A stretch of 64,000 nt of DNA, taken from JBBDMC01 sp963826055. GTDB lineage: Bacteria; Pseudomonadota; Alphaproteobacteria; Rhizobiales; Kaistiaceae. How positions within the stretch are numbered: the stretch's first letter is position 1; every line of letters begins with the position of its first letter. The DNA is taken from NCBI GenBank assembly GCA_963826055.1, contig CAWGVO010000006.1:248001-312000 (forward strand). Reading direction: 5' to 3'. Of this stretch, positions 16,066-26,066 are shown in pieces. The position numbers were made by a program, and so were the translations under genes. Under the pieces are notes generated by a model. The model saw only the letters and a program-made list of their open reading frames with translations. It had not been told where the DNA came from and searched no databases.

Positions 16066-16755
16066 TCAGGCGGCGACAACCTGGGGTACCGCCTCAATGA
16101 CCACATCGCTGCCGTCGAGACGCGCCGAAACCGACATCGACACCGCCCTGGCCAGGGCGCCGGTGTAGTAGGCCTGCACCGACTGGGCATCGACCTGGAT
16201 CCCGGCAAGGTTGCCCGGCACCAGGCTTTCGAAGGCCGGCGGCACACGTGCGCTCGGCCCCGATGACCGCAGCATGAAGCGGGGATTGTCCGAACCCTCC
16301 ACCGCCGCCTTGATGGTTCCGCCGCGCGGAACGGCGGCGTTGGCGAGCAGGATGAGGTTGAGCAGCAGCTTGACCAGGTTCTTCGGCATCAGCACCCGCG
16401 GCGATTCCCACGAGAACTCGGCCTTCTCCTCGGCCATGTAGCCCTTGGCCACCTTCTCGGCGTCGGCGAGGTCGATCTCGGCACCGGCCGATCCCGCGGC
16501 ACCGAAGGCGAGCCGGGCAAACTGCAGCTTGGCCGAGGCCTTGCGGGCGCTCTGCTGAATGAGGTCGAAGGCGAACTTCCGCATGTCCTCGGCGCTATCC
16601 TCGTCGAGGACTTCCAGCCCGTTGATGATGGCGCCGACCGGCGAGATGATGTCGTGGCACACGCGGCTGGCGACCAGAGCCGCCAAGTCCAGCGCCTCCA
16701 GCTCGGCCTGCTGGTCTTCCGTGCCCGCCTGGCCCATCTGGCTGACTTCGTTCAT
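16066..16755 (-). CDS. chpT: Histidine phosphotransferase ChpT
   Basis: ChpT shuttles phosphate from the hybrid kinase CckA to CtrA and CpdR. The 229-residue product has the H-box RVCHDIISPVGAIINGLE with the phospho-accepting His34. A histidine-kinase-like dimerisation and degenerate ATP-binding fold follows, as in ChpT. A GGAGGAAGC box precedes the ATG at 16755. The location beside ctrA and a CheY-like gene strengthens the call. Confidence 0.9.
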   Translation of the reverse strand: MNEVSQMGQAGTEDQQAELEALDLAALVASRVCHDIISPVGAIINGLEVLDEDSAEDMRKFAFDLIQQSARKASAKLQFARLAFGAAGSAGAEIDLADAEKVAKGYMAEEKAEFSWESPRVLMPKNLVKLLLNLILLANAAVPRGGTIKAAVEGSDNPRFMLRSSGPSARVPPAFESLVPGNLAGIQVDAQSVQAYYTGALARAVSMSVSARLDGSDVVIEAVPQVVAA

Positions 16756-16924
16756 GCTTCCTCCGACGGCCCCACGAATCGCGCCGACACAGTGCCACAA
16801 TATTGCCGTGAACCGAACCGCGGCGCGACCGGTCCGTCACGGCGACGCCGTGTTTTTTCGCGTAAAATATGCCTGATTCGAGGTTTGACCGGGGAAAGTC
16901 CCGGTATCGGGAGGCCACCCACCC

Positions 16925-17501
16925 ATGACGACCCCCTTGCGCGCCTTCATCGTCACACTCGCGGTGGCGTTCCTGAGCACGCTCGCCGCCGAACCGGCGG
17001 CGGCGCAGCAGCCCCGCGGCACCTACCGCACCGACGAACTCATCGCTCAGGGCAACCGTTTTTTCGGCGACTTGTCCGAAGGTCTCGCCAGCGTGATCGA
17101 GCGCTCCGTCTCGCAATATGGGCTGCCCAACGGCTACATCCTTGGCCAGGAGGGCAGCGGCGCCATCATCGGCGGCCTGCGCTACGGGGAAGGCCGGCTC
17201 TACACCAAGAACGCCGGGGAACACGCGGTCTTCTGGCAGGGTCCCTCGGTCGGCTTCGACTTCGGCGGCACCGGCGACCGCGTGATGATGCTGGTCTACA
17301 ACCTGCCCTCTGTCGCCGCGATGTATCAACGATTTCCGGGGGTTGCCGGCAGCGCCCACGTCATCGCCGGCTTCGGCATGACCGTGCTCGCCCGCGACGA
17401 CGTCTACGTGGTTCCCGATCATATCCGGCGTCGGGGCGCGCCTCGGGGTGAACTTCGGCTACCTCAAATTCACCGACCACGCCACGTGGAACCCATTCTG
17501 A
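16925..17501 (+). CDS. DUF1134 (EipA-like) envelope protein (apparent frameshift)
   Basis: The product has a signal peptide of about 28 residues ending AAEPAAAQ, then the DUF1134 domain with LPNGYILGQEGSGAIIGGLRYG and GPSVGFDFGG. The Brucella member, EipA, is a periplasmic protein needed for envelope integrity. One extra C near 17413 breaks the frame. Removing it gives SGVGARLGVNFGYLKFTDH and a stop at 17501, as in the family. Confidence 0.8.
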
Positions 17502-17626
17502 CGCAATCAGAGGCTGTGCGACCGGGTTCATTGCCGCCAATCCCCCGATGGACTTTAATTCCCGGTTAGCAAGCCGACGCTGATACACTGGTACAGGCAG
17601 CGGTTGCGGCAGCTGGGAGAGCCGGA

Positions 17627-19060
17627 TTGGTTCAGGCAGTGATGTACTTCGCCCTCGGCCTGCTGACGGCGGGGCTGCTTGCGCTTTTGGTGACCCCGGC
17701 GATCTGGCGGCGGGCGATGAGGCTCACCCGCGCCCGCATTGAGGCGTCGGTACCGCAGACCCGTGCCGAGATCGACGCCGAGAAGGACCACCTGAGGGCG
17801 GGCTTCGCCGTGACCAACCGGCGGCTCGAGGTGAAAGCCGGCCGCCTCAACGACAAGCTTCGCCAGCAGCTCGTCGAGGTGAGCCAGAGGCGGAACGAGA
17901 TCGCCACCCTCAACCGGCAGCGGGAAGAGCTGAGCGCCCGGATCGGCGCGCTGGAGGCAAAGGTCGGCGAACTGTCCGGTACACTTGCCGCCGCCGAAGA
18001 GAAACTCACCGCCGCCAACACCGAGTTGACCGTGCGCGACGAGCGGCTGGCCGAGCGGGTCGCCGAGATGGCCGACGTCCAGGCCCGCCTCGTCACCAGC
18101 GATCAGGTGGGCGAGGAGCAGCGGCTTGAGCTGGTCGCGCGCGACACCACCATCGCCAACCTCACCGACCGCGTTTCCGAGGCGATCGCCGCCGAGGCCA
18201 ATCACGTCAGCGAACGCGACAGGCTCGCCGCCGAGATCGCCGCAGAGCGCGAACGCCTCGCCGCCGAACGGAAGCGGGCCGAGGGGCTGGATGCGAGCCT
18301 CGCCGCATTGCGCGCGGAACGCACTGAGCACATGGCCGAGCTGCAACGGCGCGAGAACGAACTGGCGGCCCTGAGGTCGGACATTGCCGGCGAGCAGGTC
18401 GGCGAGGCAGCGCTCGCGACTGAATTGCGCCAGGCCCAGGAACGGGCCGCGACGCTGGCGGCAAGCCAGGCTGCCTTCGAAGCGGAGCGGGCCGAGGCGC
18501 GGGCCGAGATCGATCGCCGCACCGCCGAGCTTGACGCGCTCAATCAGACACTGGCGCGCGAGCAACAGGCGCGCCAGGCGCTCTCAACCGAGATAGACGC
18601 GCTGAAGGCCGAACTCGCCGGCATCACCGTCAGCCGCCAAAGCGAGGGCATGATCGAGGGCGACAACCTGCGCAAGGCCATGGCGGCGGCCGAGGCGGAG
18701 AAGGAAGCGCTGGCTGAGCGTCTTGCCGCGCTGGAGGAAGCGCACGCCACGCTCACCGCCGAGAACGCGGAACTCCGCCGCGTCGCTGGCGCCGAGTGGG
18801 AGAGCGACCGCCAGCAGAACGAGCACCTGCGCCAGCGACTGAACGAGATCGCTACCAACGTCGTCCGCCTCACCCAGACCATGGCGGGCAAGCACCCGAG
18901 CCTGGTCGCCAGCAAGGACGAGGGCAACGGCTCCTCACGGCAGACCGGCGAGCAGGGATCAGAACCCGCGGCGAAGGCTGTCGAGGCGCCGAAACCCGGT
19001 GAGGAACGGACGCTGGTGGAGCGGCTGCGCGCCCTCCAGCAGGTCGGCGCCCGCCATTAG
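17627..19060 (+). CDS. Membrane-anchored coiled-coil protein of unknown function
   Basis: The 477-residue protein has one hydrophobic helix near residues 6-26. Almost the entire remainder is a charged heptad-rich coiled coil, heavy in Ala, Glu and Arg. No enzyme motif is seen. The TTG at 17627 has a GGGAG box five bases upstream; an internal ATG at 17642 is an alternative start. The C-terminal 50 residues are low complexity. Placed between DUF1134 and DUF1194 genes, an envelope role is plausible but inferred. Confidence 0.75.
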   Translation: MVQAVMYFALGLLTAGLLALLVTPAIWRRAMRLTRARIEASVPQTRAEIDAEKDHLRAGFAVTNRRLEVKAGRLNDKLRQQLVEVSQRRNEIATLNRQREELSARIGALEAKVGELSGTLAAAEEKLTAANTELTVRDERLAERVAEMADVQARLVTSDQVGEEQRLELVARDTTIANLTDRVSEAIAAEANHVSERDRLAAEIAAERERLAAERKRAEGLDASLAALRAERTEHMAELQRRENELAALRSDIAGEQVGEAALATELRQAQERAATLAASQAAFEAERAEARAEIDRRTAELDALNQTLAREQQARQALSTEIDALKAELAGITVSRQSEGMIEGDNLRKAMAAAEAEKEALAERLAALEEAHATLTAENAELRRVAGAEWESDRQQNEHLRQRLNEIATNVVRLTQTMAGKHPSLVASKDEGNGSSRQTGEQGSEPAAKAVEAPKPGEERTLVERLRALQQVGARH

Positions 19061-19087
19061 CAGCGCCGACGCGCTAACCGCGCCCCG

Positions 19088-19912
19088 TCATTGCTGGATG
19101 AACGGATCGACGTAGCGGTTGCGCGTCTTTTCGCCGATCATGCAATCGACCCGGGGCGGCGGCCTCAGCGTCTCCGCCGCAGGCATCAGATGCGGCGGCA
19201 GCCCGGCAATCTCCAGCACCAGCTTGCGGCGAATGGCGGTCTCGAACCGGTCGACGCCGTCGACCGTGAGCATGAATGAGCCCGGTCCGCCGATGACGCA
19301 ATCCTCGTAGTACACGTCGAGCCTGCCGATATCGACGCCGCCGAAGAGTTGGCTTGGGCGAATGAGGATCGGCAAGCCGTTGATGGTGATGCCCTGATCG
19401 ACGATCTGGTCGCGCATCGGCGCAACCGGAAGGCCGTCGTTGTTTGGCCCGTCGCCGGAGACATCGACCGTCTGGCGCGTGCCCTCGATCTGGTTGCCAC
19501 CGAACTGACGGGCGGCGAACAAAAGACCGCCCGAGATCGACGTTCCCCGCTCGCGGGTGATCGGCGCCGCCTCGAGTTCGCTGGCGAAGGCCTCCGCGTC
19601 ATCGCGGTTGGAGATGACCCGCCACGGAATGAGGATCTGCTGGAAGAACGCGCCGGACCATTCGATGTAGGTGACCGCGATGCTGCCGATGACCCCGTTG
19701 CCGATGGCGTTGATCACCTCGGAATTGCGGAAGGCCGAAACATAGCCGTCGCGCTGCACCTGCAGTTCGTCGTAGTCCATTGACCGCGACACATCGACGG
19801 CAAGCACCAGCTCGAGATCGACCGGCTGATCGGCCGCGGTCGCTTCTCCCGCCGCCACCATCGGCAACCCGGCCAACAACGACACGCAAAGGAACTTCCC
19901 TGCCTGGTGCAT
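19088..19912 (-). CDS. DUF1194 von Willebrand factor A-domain exported protein
   Basis: The 274-residue product has a signal peptide of about 28 residues. A VWA-like domain follows, with a metal-ion-dependent adhesion motif DVSRS at residues 40-44, matching DxSxS. The segments YVSAFRNSEVINAI and TVDVSGDGPNNDG are characteristic of DUF1194. Such proteins are secreted or periplasmic and presumably bind partners through the metal site. The ATG at 19912 has a GAGG box. It converges with the coiled-coil gene. Confidence 0.85.
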   Translation of the reverse strand: MHQAGKFLCVSLLAGLPMVAAGEATAADQPVDLELVLAVDVSRSMDYDELQVQRDGYVSAFRNSEVINAIGNGVIGSIAVTYIEWSGAFFQQILIPWRVISNRDDAEAFASELEAAPITRERGTSISGGLLFAARQFGGNQIEGTRQTVDVSGDGPNNDGLPVAPMRDQIVDQGITINGLPILIRPSQLFGGVDIGRLDVYYEDCVIGGPGSFMLTVDGVDRFETAIRRKLVLEIAGLPPHLMPAAETLRPPPRVDCMIGEKTRNRYVDPFIQQ

Positions 19913-20054
19913 GCGATGACCTCCAGCGTGCGGGTCCCGACGGCAACTGAAGGACGATTCGGGCGCCGACAAATGGAGGTAGCGCCACCGGCCGTCGCTT
20001 CAATGGTATGCAAAAATCGGTGGCGCCTTCAACGGCTCAATTGTCACGGCAGCG

Positions 20055-21066
20055 TCAGCAGATGCGCGGCAGCGGATCGTCCTCAAGCTCCTCGAGGATG
20101 CGCTCGCCGCCGATCTCGGTGGTGAGCAGCACCTGCCCGGCCGCGCCCCGGCCGATACGACCGACAACCGCTGCCGCTTCGCCGGCCGGCAACGCCCGCC
20201 AGCGGGCCAGCGCCTCCGCCGCGGCGTCCGGCGAGGTGACCGCCACCACCCTGCCCTCGCACGCGAGGTATAGCGGGTCGTAGCCCAGCATCTCGCAAAC
20301 CCCGCGCACCGGCGGCCGCACCGGGATCGCCGTCTCGTCGAGAACGACGCTCGCGCCGCACGCCGCGGCGATCTCGTGCATGACCGTGACGAGGCCGCCA
20401 CGGGTCGGGTCGCGCATGAAGCGGAGGCCGGCGAGATCGAGCAGCGCCTCGGTCAGCGGCAGCACGCTCTGCGGCGTCGGAAGCAAGGTCGCCCTTGAGG
20501 CCGAACGCCTCGCGGGCGAGCAGCACCGCCGTGCCGTGATCGCCGACCGGGCCGCTCACCAGCACCGCGTCGCCGCCTCGGATGCGGTCGAGGCCGAGAC
20601 GGAGGCCCGGCCGCCGCACGCCGACGCCGGTGGTGGCGAGATAGAGCCCGCCGCCCTCGCCGCGCACGACAACCTTGACGTCGCCGGCAACGACACTGAC
20701 GCCGCACGCCTTCGCCGCGTGCGCGAGGCTCGCCACGATGCGGTCGAGGCGGGCGAACTCGAAACCTTCCTCGATAAAGGCGTTGAGGGTGAGATAGACC
20801 GGGCGCGCACCGGCAACGGCAAGGTCGTTGACCGTGCCGTGGACCGCGAGCGAGCCGATGTCGCCGCCGGGAAACTCAAGCGGTTGCACGGTGAAACCGT
20901 CGGTGGTCACCAGCACGTCGCCCGCCGGCAGCGGCAGCGGCACCGCGTCGGCGTGGACGTCGAGATTGGGATTGGCGAGGTGGCGGGCGAAGATCTCGTC
21001 GATCAGGGCGCGCATGAAGCGACCGCCGTTGCCGTGAGCAAGGGTGACGAAACGGTCGTCGATCAT
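20055..21066 (-). CDS. hypE: Hydrogenase maturation protein HypE (apparent frameshift)
   Basis: HypE dehydrates a carbamoylated C-terminal cysteine to the thiocyanate that supplies the cyanide ligands of NiFe hydrogenases. The N-terminus (LAHGNGGRFMRALIDEIF) and the PurM-like ATP-binding features are present. The essential C-terminal PRIC motif is intact (DDPLPRIC). One extra base near 20490 breaks the frame; downstream the sequence resumes with SVLPLTEALLDLAGL and MRDPTRGGL. The ATG at 21066 overlaps the hypF stop (ATGA); an ATG six bases earlier is possible. Confidence 0.88.
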
Positions 21067-23334
21067 GGACATGCGCCCGCCTGGACAAGCTGGCCGAACG
21101 ACAGCCCGGCGTCGTTGCAGGGGAGCGCCTCCGGCATCAGAACACAGAAGCCATCGCGCGCGGCGAGGTCAACGACACGTTCACAGAGGACGCGGTTCTG
21201 GAAGACGCCGCCAGTGAGGCCGATGGTGGCGACGCCGAACTCGCGACGGACGGCGCTGGCCTGCTCAAGCAGCAGTCCGGCGAGCGAGGCATGGAAGGAG
21301 GCGGCGCGCTCGGCGACGTCGAGGCGCACGTCCTGCAACAAGCGGCACCAGCGGCGCCCAGTCGCCCTCCCATACACCGTCGCCGCGGCGGCGGAGCGGC
21401 AGCGACACCGGCGCGCCATCGCCGGCCGCCAGCGTCTCCAGCGCCGCCGGCGCCTGGCCCTCGTACGTCGCTTCCGTCACGAGGCCGAGGAACGCGGCGG
21501 CGGCATCGAACAGGCGCCCGACCGAGGTGGTGCGCGGGCAGTTGAGCCTGCGCTCCCACGCGTGGCGCAAGTCATCGGTCGGTCGCGGGCAATCGCTCCA
21601 GTCGCCGCCGGTCTCGAACGACAGCGCGAGCGCGCTCCGCCACGGCTCGCGGGCGGCGCGCTCGCCGCCGAGAAGCGCGAATGGACGGATGGTCGCCACC
21701 CGCCGCCAGCGGCCGGGACGGCCGAGCAGCGCCTCGCCGCCCCAGATCGTGCCGTCCCGCCCGTAGCCGGCGCCATCCCACGCGAAGACGAGGACGTCAC
21801 CATCGGCAAGTTGTTCGCTAACGAGCGCCGAGGCGTGCGCCTCGTGGTGGAACACCGGGGTCACCGGCAGGCCCATGCGCCGGGCGAGACGGCTGGTGGC
21901 ATAGCCCGGATGGGCATCGCAAACGACCGCCTCCGCCCTGACGCCGTAGAGCGCCTGAAGGTCGGCGACGACCGACCGCATCAACGCGAAGCCGCGCGCG
22001 GTGTCCATGTCACCGAGGTGGGGCGAGACGACGGCGCGATTGCCCCACCCGAGGGCCACCGTGTTCTTGAGGTGGCCGCCGAGGGCGATCGTCGGCCGCC
22101 CGAGCGCGAACGGCAGCACGAGCTCCGCCGGCGCGTTGCCGCGGCCAAGCCGGACCGGGCGCGCCTTGCCGGCAATGACTTGGACGACCGGATCGTCGGC
22201 CGGCCGCACGATCGGCCGGTCGTGGTGGAGGAAACCGTCGGCGATGGACGCGAGCCGTGCCTCCGCCTCGCCGTTGTCGGTCAGCACCGGCTCGCCGCTG
22301 ATGTTGCCGGAGGTGGCGACCAGCGGCGCGCCGAAGTCGGCGAGCAGGAGATGGTGGAGCGGGCTATAGGGCAGCATGGCGCCGATATCGCCGCAGGCGG
22401 GCGCGATCTCCGGAGCGAGGCCGCCATCGGCGCGCTTCTGGATCAGCACGACCGGCCGGACCGGATCGCGAAGCATCGCCTCATGGACAGGATCGAGCGC
22501 CGCAGCACGACGGACCGCGGCGAGGTCCGGCTCCGGCGGAAACATGACCGCCAGCGGCTTGTCAGGGCGATGCTTGCGGGCACGCAGGCGCGTGACGGCA
22601 GCGGAATCGGCGGCGTCGCACATGAGGTGGTAGCCGCCGATGCCCTTGACCGCGACGATCCCGCCCGAGCGCAACAGAGCAATCGCCGCGGCCAGGGCCG
22701 CCTCGCCGGATCGCTGCGTCTCGCCGCCCCTCCGAAACATGAGCTTCGGGCCGCAATCGGGACAGGCCATCGGCTCGGCATGGAAGCGGCGGTCGGCCGG
22801 ATCGGCATACTCGGCGGCGCAGCGCGGACAGAGGTCAAAGCCCGCCATCGAGGTGTTGGCGCGATCGTAGGGCAGCCGCTCGATCAGCGTGTAGCGCGGG
22901 CCGCACTGGGTGCAGTTGATGAACGGATAGCGGTGGCGCCGGTCGCTGGGATCGGTGAGCTCCGCCAGGCAATCATCGCAGCAGAACTGATCCGGCGGCA
23001 GATGGACATGCGCGCCAGCGGACGCATCGCTGGCAAGGATGCGGAAGCCGGCGGCGCCTTCCAGCGACACGAACGCATCGGCCAGGATTTCCGGTCGCGC
23101 CAGCGGCGGCGCTTCGCCGATAAGCGCCGCGGCGAAACGGTCGAGGTCGTCGGGCGCCCCCTCGGCCATCACGGCGACCTCACCGGCGGCGTTCCGGACC
23201 CAGCCGCTCACGCGGTGGCGGACGGCGATGCGAAAGACGAACGGGCGGAAGCCCACCCCCTGCACGCGCCCGCCGATCCTGAACCGGCGCGCGACGGCAA
23301 CCGCCGGCGCGGCAAACGCCTCAGACGGCCGCAT
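21063..23334 (-). CDS. hypF: Carbamoyltransferase HypF (apparent frameshift)
   Basis: HypF transfers the carbamoyl group from carbamoyl phosphate to the C-terminal cysteine of HypE. An acylphosphatase-like domain (RVQGVGFRPFV near 23-33) is followed by a zinc region with repeated Cys-x2-Cys pairs (CDDC, CTQCGPRY, CPRC, CPDCGPK). A YrdC-like domain (GGIVAVKGIGGYHL) and a Kae1-like domain with HHEAHASALVSEQ come next. One extra base near 21340 shifts the frame; the true C-terminus continues LTGGVFQNRVLCERV to 21063. It overlaps hypD by 14 bases. Confidence 0.9.
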
Positions 23335-24440
23335 CCGCTTCGGCCCGCGCCCGCGGTGTCCTCACCCCGCTCGCCCACCAGATGCGGCAGGCGCCCTCGT
23401 CGGAGACCATGCACGGCCCGATCGGCGTGCGCGGCGTGCAGGCGCGGCCGTAGAGCACGCACTCGTCCGGGATAGACGCGACCGAGGACGACGCGGGCGC
23501 AATCGCAGCCGGGCGGCATCTGGCCGGCGCGCTTGCGCGCCGCGTCCTCGAACGAGGGGAAGAGCACGTTCGCGTCGTGAGCCTGGAGCGCCGGCTTCAG
23601 TGCGTAACCGGACGCCGGGATGACACCGATGCCGCGCCAGTTGGCATCGACCACGTCCATCATGGCGGCGAGCTGCCGCCGCGCGGCCGGATTGCCGCCG
23701 GGCCGCACCACTTCCGGGTAGCAGTTGTCGAGAAAACAGCGGTCTTCGATCAGCTGGCGGAGCACCGAATAGAGCGCCGCCACCAGGCTCTCGCTGGTGA
23801 AGCCGGCGACGGCTGTCGGAATGCCGTGCTTCTCCGGCACGAACGCCCACTCCTCCGGCCCCATGACGGTGGAGACGTGACCCGGCGCGACGAGGGCGTC
23901 GAAGCCGGGCGCCTCCGACTCCAGCAGCATGGCGACCGCCGGCCACGTCCGCCGGCCGGCGAGAAGAACCGAGAGATTATCCGGCACGCCTTCGGCGAGC
24001 ATGGCGGCGACCGGCGCCGTCGTCGTCTCGAACCCCGCGGCGAAGAACACCACCGGCCGCTCTGGATTGGCCCGCGCGATGGCGACCGCCTCCATCGGCG
24101 AGGCGACGGGCCGAACATCGCCGCCGGCGGCGCGCGCCTGCTCGAGCGAGCGCACGTCGCGCTTGGCGACGTTCACCGGCACCCGCAGCATGTCGCCGAA
24201 TGCAACCAGGATGACCTTCTCGACAAGGGCGAGCTGGATCGCCTGATAGACCGCCTCCTCCGGGCACACGCACACCGGACAGCCCGGCCCCGGCACCAGC
24301 TCGATGGTGTCCGGAAGCGCCTTGCGCAAGCCCGCCATCGCGATCGAGCGCTCGTGGCCGCCGCATACGTTCATCACCTTGACCCGGCGCGGCAGCGGCA
24401 GCGCGTGGATCCTGGCAAGCCACTCACGTGAGGTGGTCAT
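23321..24440 (-). CDS. hypD: Hydrogenase formation protein HypD (apparent frameshift)
   Basis: HypD is the iron-sulfur scaffold on which, with HypC, the Fe(CN)2CO unit is built. Conserved features include VMNVCGGHERSI near the N-terminus, PGPGCPVCVCP near residue 52, and the Cys-rich C-terminal segment. One extra C near 23482 breaks the frame. Dropping it restores YPDECVLYGRACTPRTPIGP and CMVSDEGACRIWW, ending at 23321 inside hypF. The start is six bases after the hypC stop. Confidence 0.9.
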
Positions 24441-24446
24441 GGCCGC

Positions 24447-24689
24447 TCAGGCCTCGGCCTCGGCGGCAAGCATCTCATCGATCTCGTCGATCAGCTCCCA
24501 CGCCGAGCGGGCGTCCTCGTGCGTCATCTTCTGGATGGCATACCCGACATGGACCATGACGAAGTCGCCGGGCGCGACCGGCTCCTCCTGCAACAGGAAC
24601 AGGCTTACCTCGCGCTCGACGCCCTTGGCGCGGCACTGCGCCCTGTACCCGTCGATGGCGACGATCTCCATGGGAATCCCGAGACACAT
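24447..24689 (-). CDS. hypC: Hydrogenase assembly chaperone HypC
   Basis: HypC is a small chaperone whose N-terminal Met-Cys is the contact point with HypD and the hydrogenase large subunit. The 80-residue product begins MCLGIPMEIVAIDG and contains the PGDFVMVHVGYAIQKM segment, both diagnostic of HypC/HupF. The ATG at 24689 is fixed by this N-terminus. It is the first gene of a hypCDFE operon; no hypA, hypB or hydrogenase subunit lies within the window. Confidence 0.95.
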   Translation of the reverse strand: MCLGIPMEIVAIDGYRAQCRAKGVEREVSLFLLQEEPVAPGDFVMVHVGYAIQKMTHEDARSAWELIDEIDEMLAAEAEA

Positions 24690-24846
24690 GGCTCTCTCCC
24701 GCCGCCCGCGCCCCTCGCACCCTAAGGGAAGGCGAAACCGGCCTCGCGTCAAGCCGCCCCGCCGGCGACACGATTGCGTGCGAGCCCAAAATCGAGAATC
24801 ATCGTCCAACCTTCAAAGACGACAACCCCGAGGGGAGTGGAACATC

Positions 24847-25395
24847 ATGAAAACGGTATTCGCACTTGCCGCCGTCGCTTCGATGGCGCTCGCCGGCCCC
24901 GCTTCGGCGTTCGAGATTTCCAGCCCGGCGATCGGCGCCGACGGCACGATTCCGCTGAAATTCACAGCCAACGGCTTCGGCTGCAGCGGCGGCAACGCAT
25001 CTCTGCCCCTGGCATGGAAGGACGTGCCGGCCGGTGCCAAGAGCCTGGCGCTGACCATGTTCGATCCCGACGCGCCAACCGGCAGCGGCTTCTGGCACTG
25101 GCTTGTGGTCAACATGCCGCCGACCACCACGGGTCTTCCGGAGGGTGCCGGCGAGCCCGGCAACGCCAAGCTGCCGGCCGGCGCCGTGCAGGCCCGCGGC
25201 GACGCCGGCGTTGCCGGCTACTTCGGCCCCTGCCCGCCCCAGGGCGACGCGCCGCACCACTATGTGCTGACCCTCTTCGCGGTGGACACGGACAAACTCG
25301 ACATCGACGCCAACACCGCCGGCGCGGTGGTCGGCTTCAACCTGCACTTCCACACCATCGACAAGGCGAGCGTCACCTATACTTACGGGCGCTGA
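24847..25395 (+). CDS. Exported PEBP-family protein (YbhB/YbcL type)
   Basis: The 182-residue product has a signal peptide (about 21 residues, ending PASA). A phosphatidylethanolamine-binding-protein fold follows, with DPDAPTGSGFWHWLVVNMPP and the GYFGPCPPQGDAPHHYVLTLFAV segment. The Asp-Pro-Asp-Ala-Pro and Pro-x-His signatures form the anion-binding pocket. The bacterial members' physiological role is poorly defined. A GGGGAG box precedes the ATG. It is divergent from hypC and probably unrelated to it. Confidence 0.9.
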   Translation: MKTVFALAAVASMALAGPASAFEISSPAIGADGTIPLKFTANGFGCSGGNASLPLAWKDVPAGAKSLALTMFDPDAPTGSGFWHWLVVNMPPTTTGLPEGAGEPGNAKLPAGAVQARGDAGVAGYFGPCPPQGDAPHHYVLTLFAVDTDKLDIDANTAGAVVGFNLHFHTIDKASVTYTYGR

Positions 25396-25556
25396 CCGAC
25401 CCATGCGACGGAGCGGGCCGCCGCCGACCCCGGCGGCCCGCGCGCCGCCGGTGTCCTCATCGATGCACGGCTATATCTTTCGCGGCGGTTTCCCACGAAA
25501 TGCCGGCCGCTTATTCTGGTGAGCGGCAGGACCGCTGCAACGCATGCGAGGTGAAT

Positions 25557-26066
25557 GTGAACTGGATTTCCCGGATTGGCTGGCCGGCGGTGGCGTGTGT
25601 CGCCCTCATGCTTCAATTGGCGCCGGCGAGCGCCCAATCCGCCAATCAGGCGCCGCCGCCCGATAACTGGGCGATCGGCTGCACCGCCGCCGCGCGCAAC
25701 CAGCCGCTCGACTGCTCGATCGTTCAACGCGCCATCGATTCAGGCAGCGGCCGCCTGGTTGCGATGGTACGGGTGCGCATTCCGCCCGACAGCAAATCCC
25801 CGGTCATGCTCGTCCAGATGCCGCTCGGCGTCTATCTCCCGGCCAAGCTTGCCCTTGCCGTCGACGGCGCCGCGCTCGGCTCGCTGGAGTTCCAGACCTG
25901 CGACCAGGCCGGTTGCTACGCCGGCGCGCCCGTCTCCGACAGCCTTCTCTCCGCCCTGCTCAAGGGGCAGACCCTCAGCCTGACCGTCCAGGACCAGGCG
26001 CACAAGCCGCAGACGGTGCCGATCACCCTGATCGGGTTCGGCAAGGCCTACGGCGGCATCCAGTAG
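25557..26066 (+). CDS. Invasion-associated locus B (IalB) family protein
   Basis: The 169-residue product has a signal peptide (ISRIGWPAVACVALMLQLAP, cleaved near ASAQ). The IalB-type domain has paired cysteines and a PLGVYLPAKLALAVDG segment. Family members are periplasmic or outer-membrane-associated alphaproteobacterial proteins. The name comes from Bartonella and does not imply pathogenicity. I chose the GTG at 25557 because GAGG lies five bases before it. The 3' end overlaps the convergent uxuB gene by 19 bases. Confidence 0.85.
   Translation: MNWISRIGWPAVACVALMLQLAPASAQSANQAPPPDNWAIGCTAAARNQPLDCSIVQRAIDSGSGRLVAMVRVRIPPDSKSPVMLVQMPLGVYLPAKLALAVDGAALGSLEFQTCDQAGCYAGAPVSDSLLSALLKGQTLSLTVQDQAHKPQTVPITLIGFGKAYGGIQ

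Noticed and set aside
20380..23475. Very long plus-strand open frame of about 1030 codons across the hyp region
   Set aside because: It is an antisense shadow of hypE and hypF in GC-rich DNA, low in hydrophobic pattern and without any domain signature. The opposite strand encodes clear Hyp proteins.
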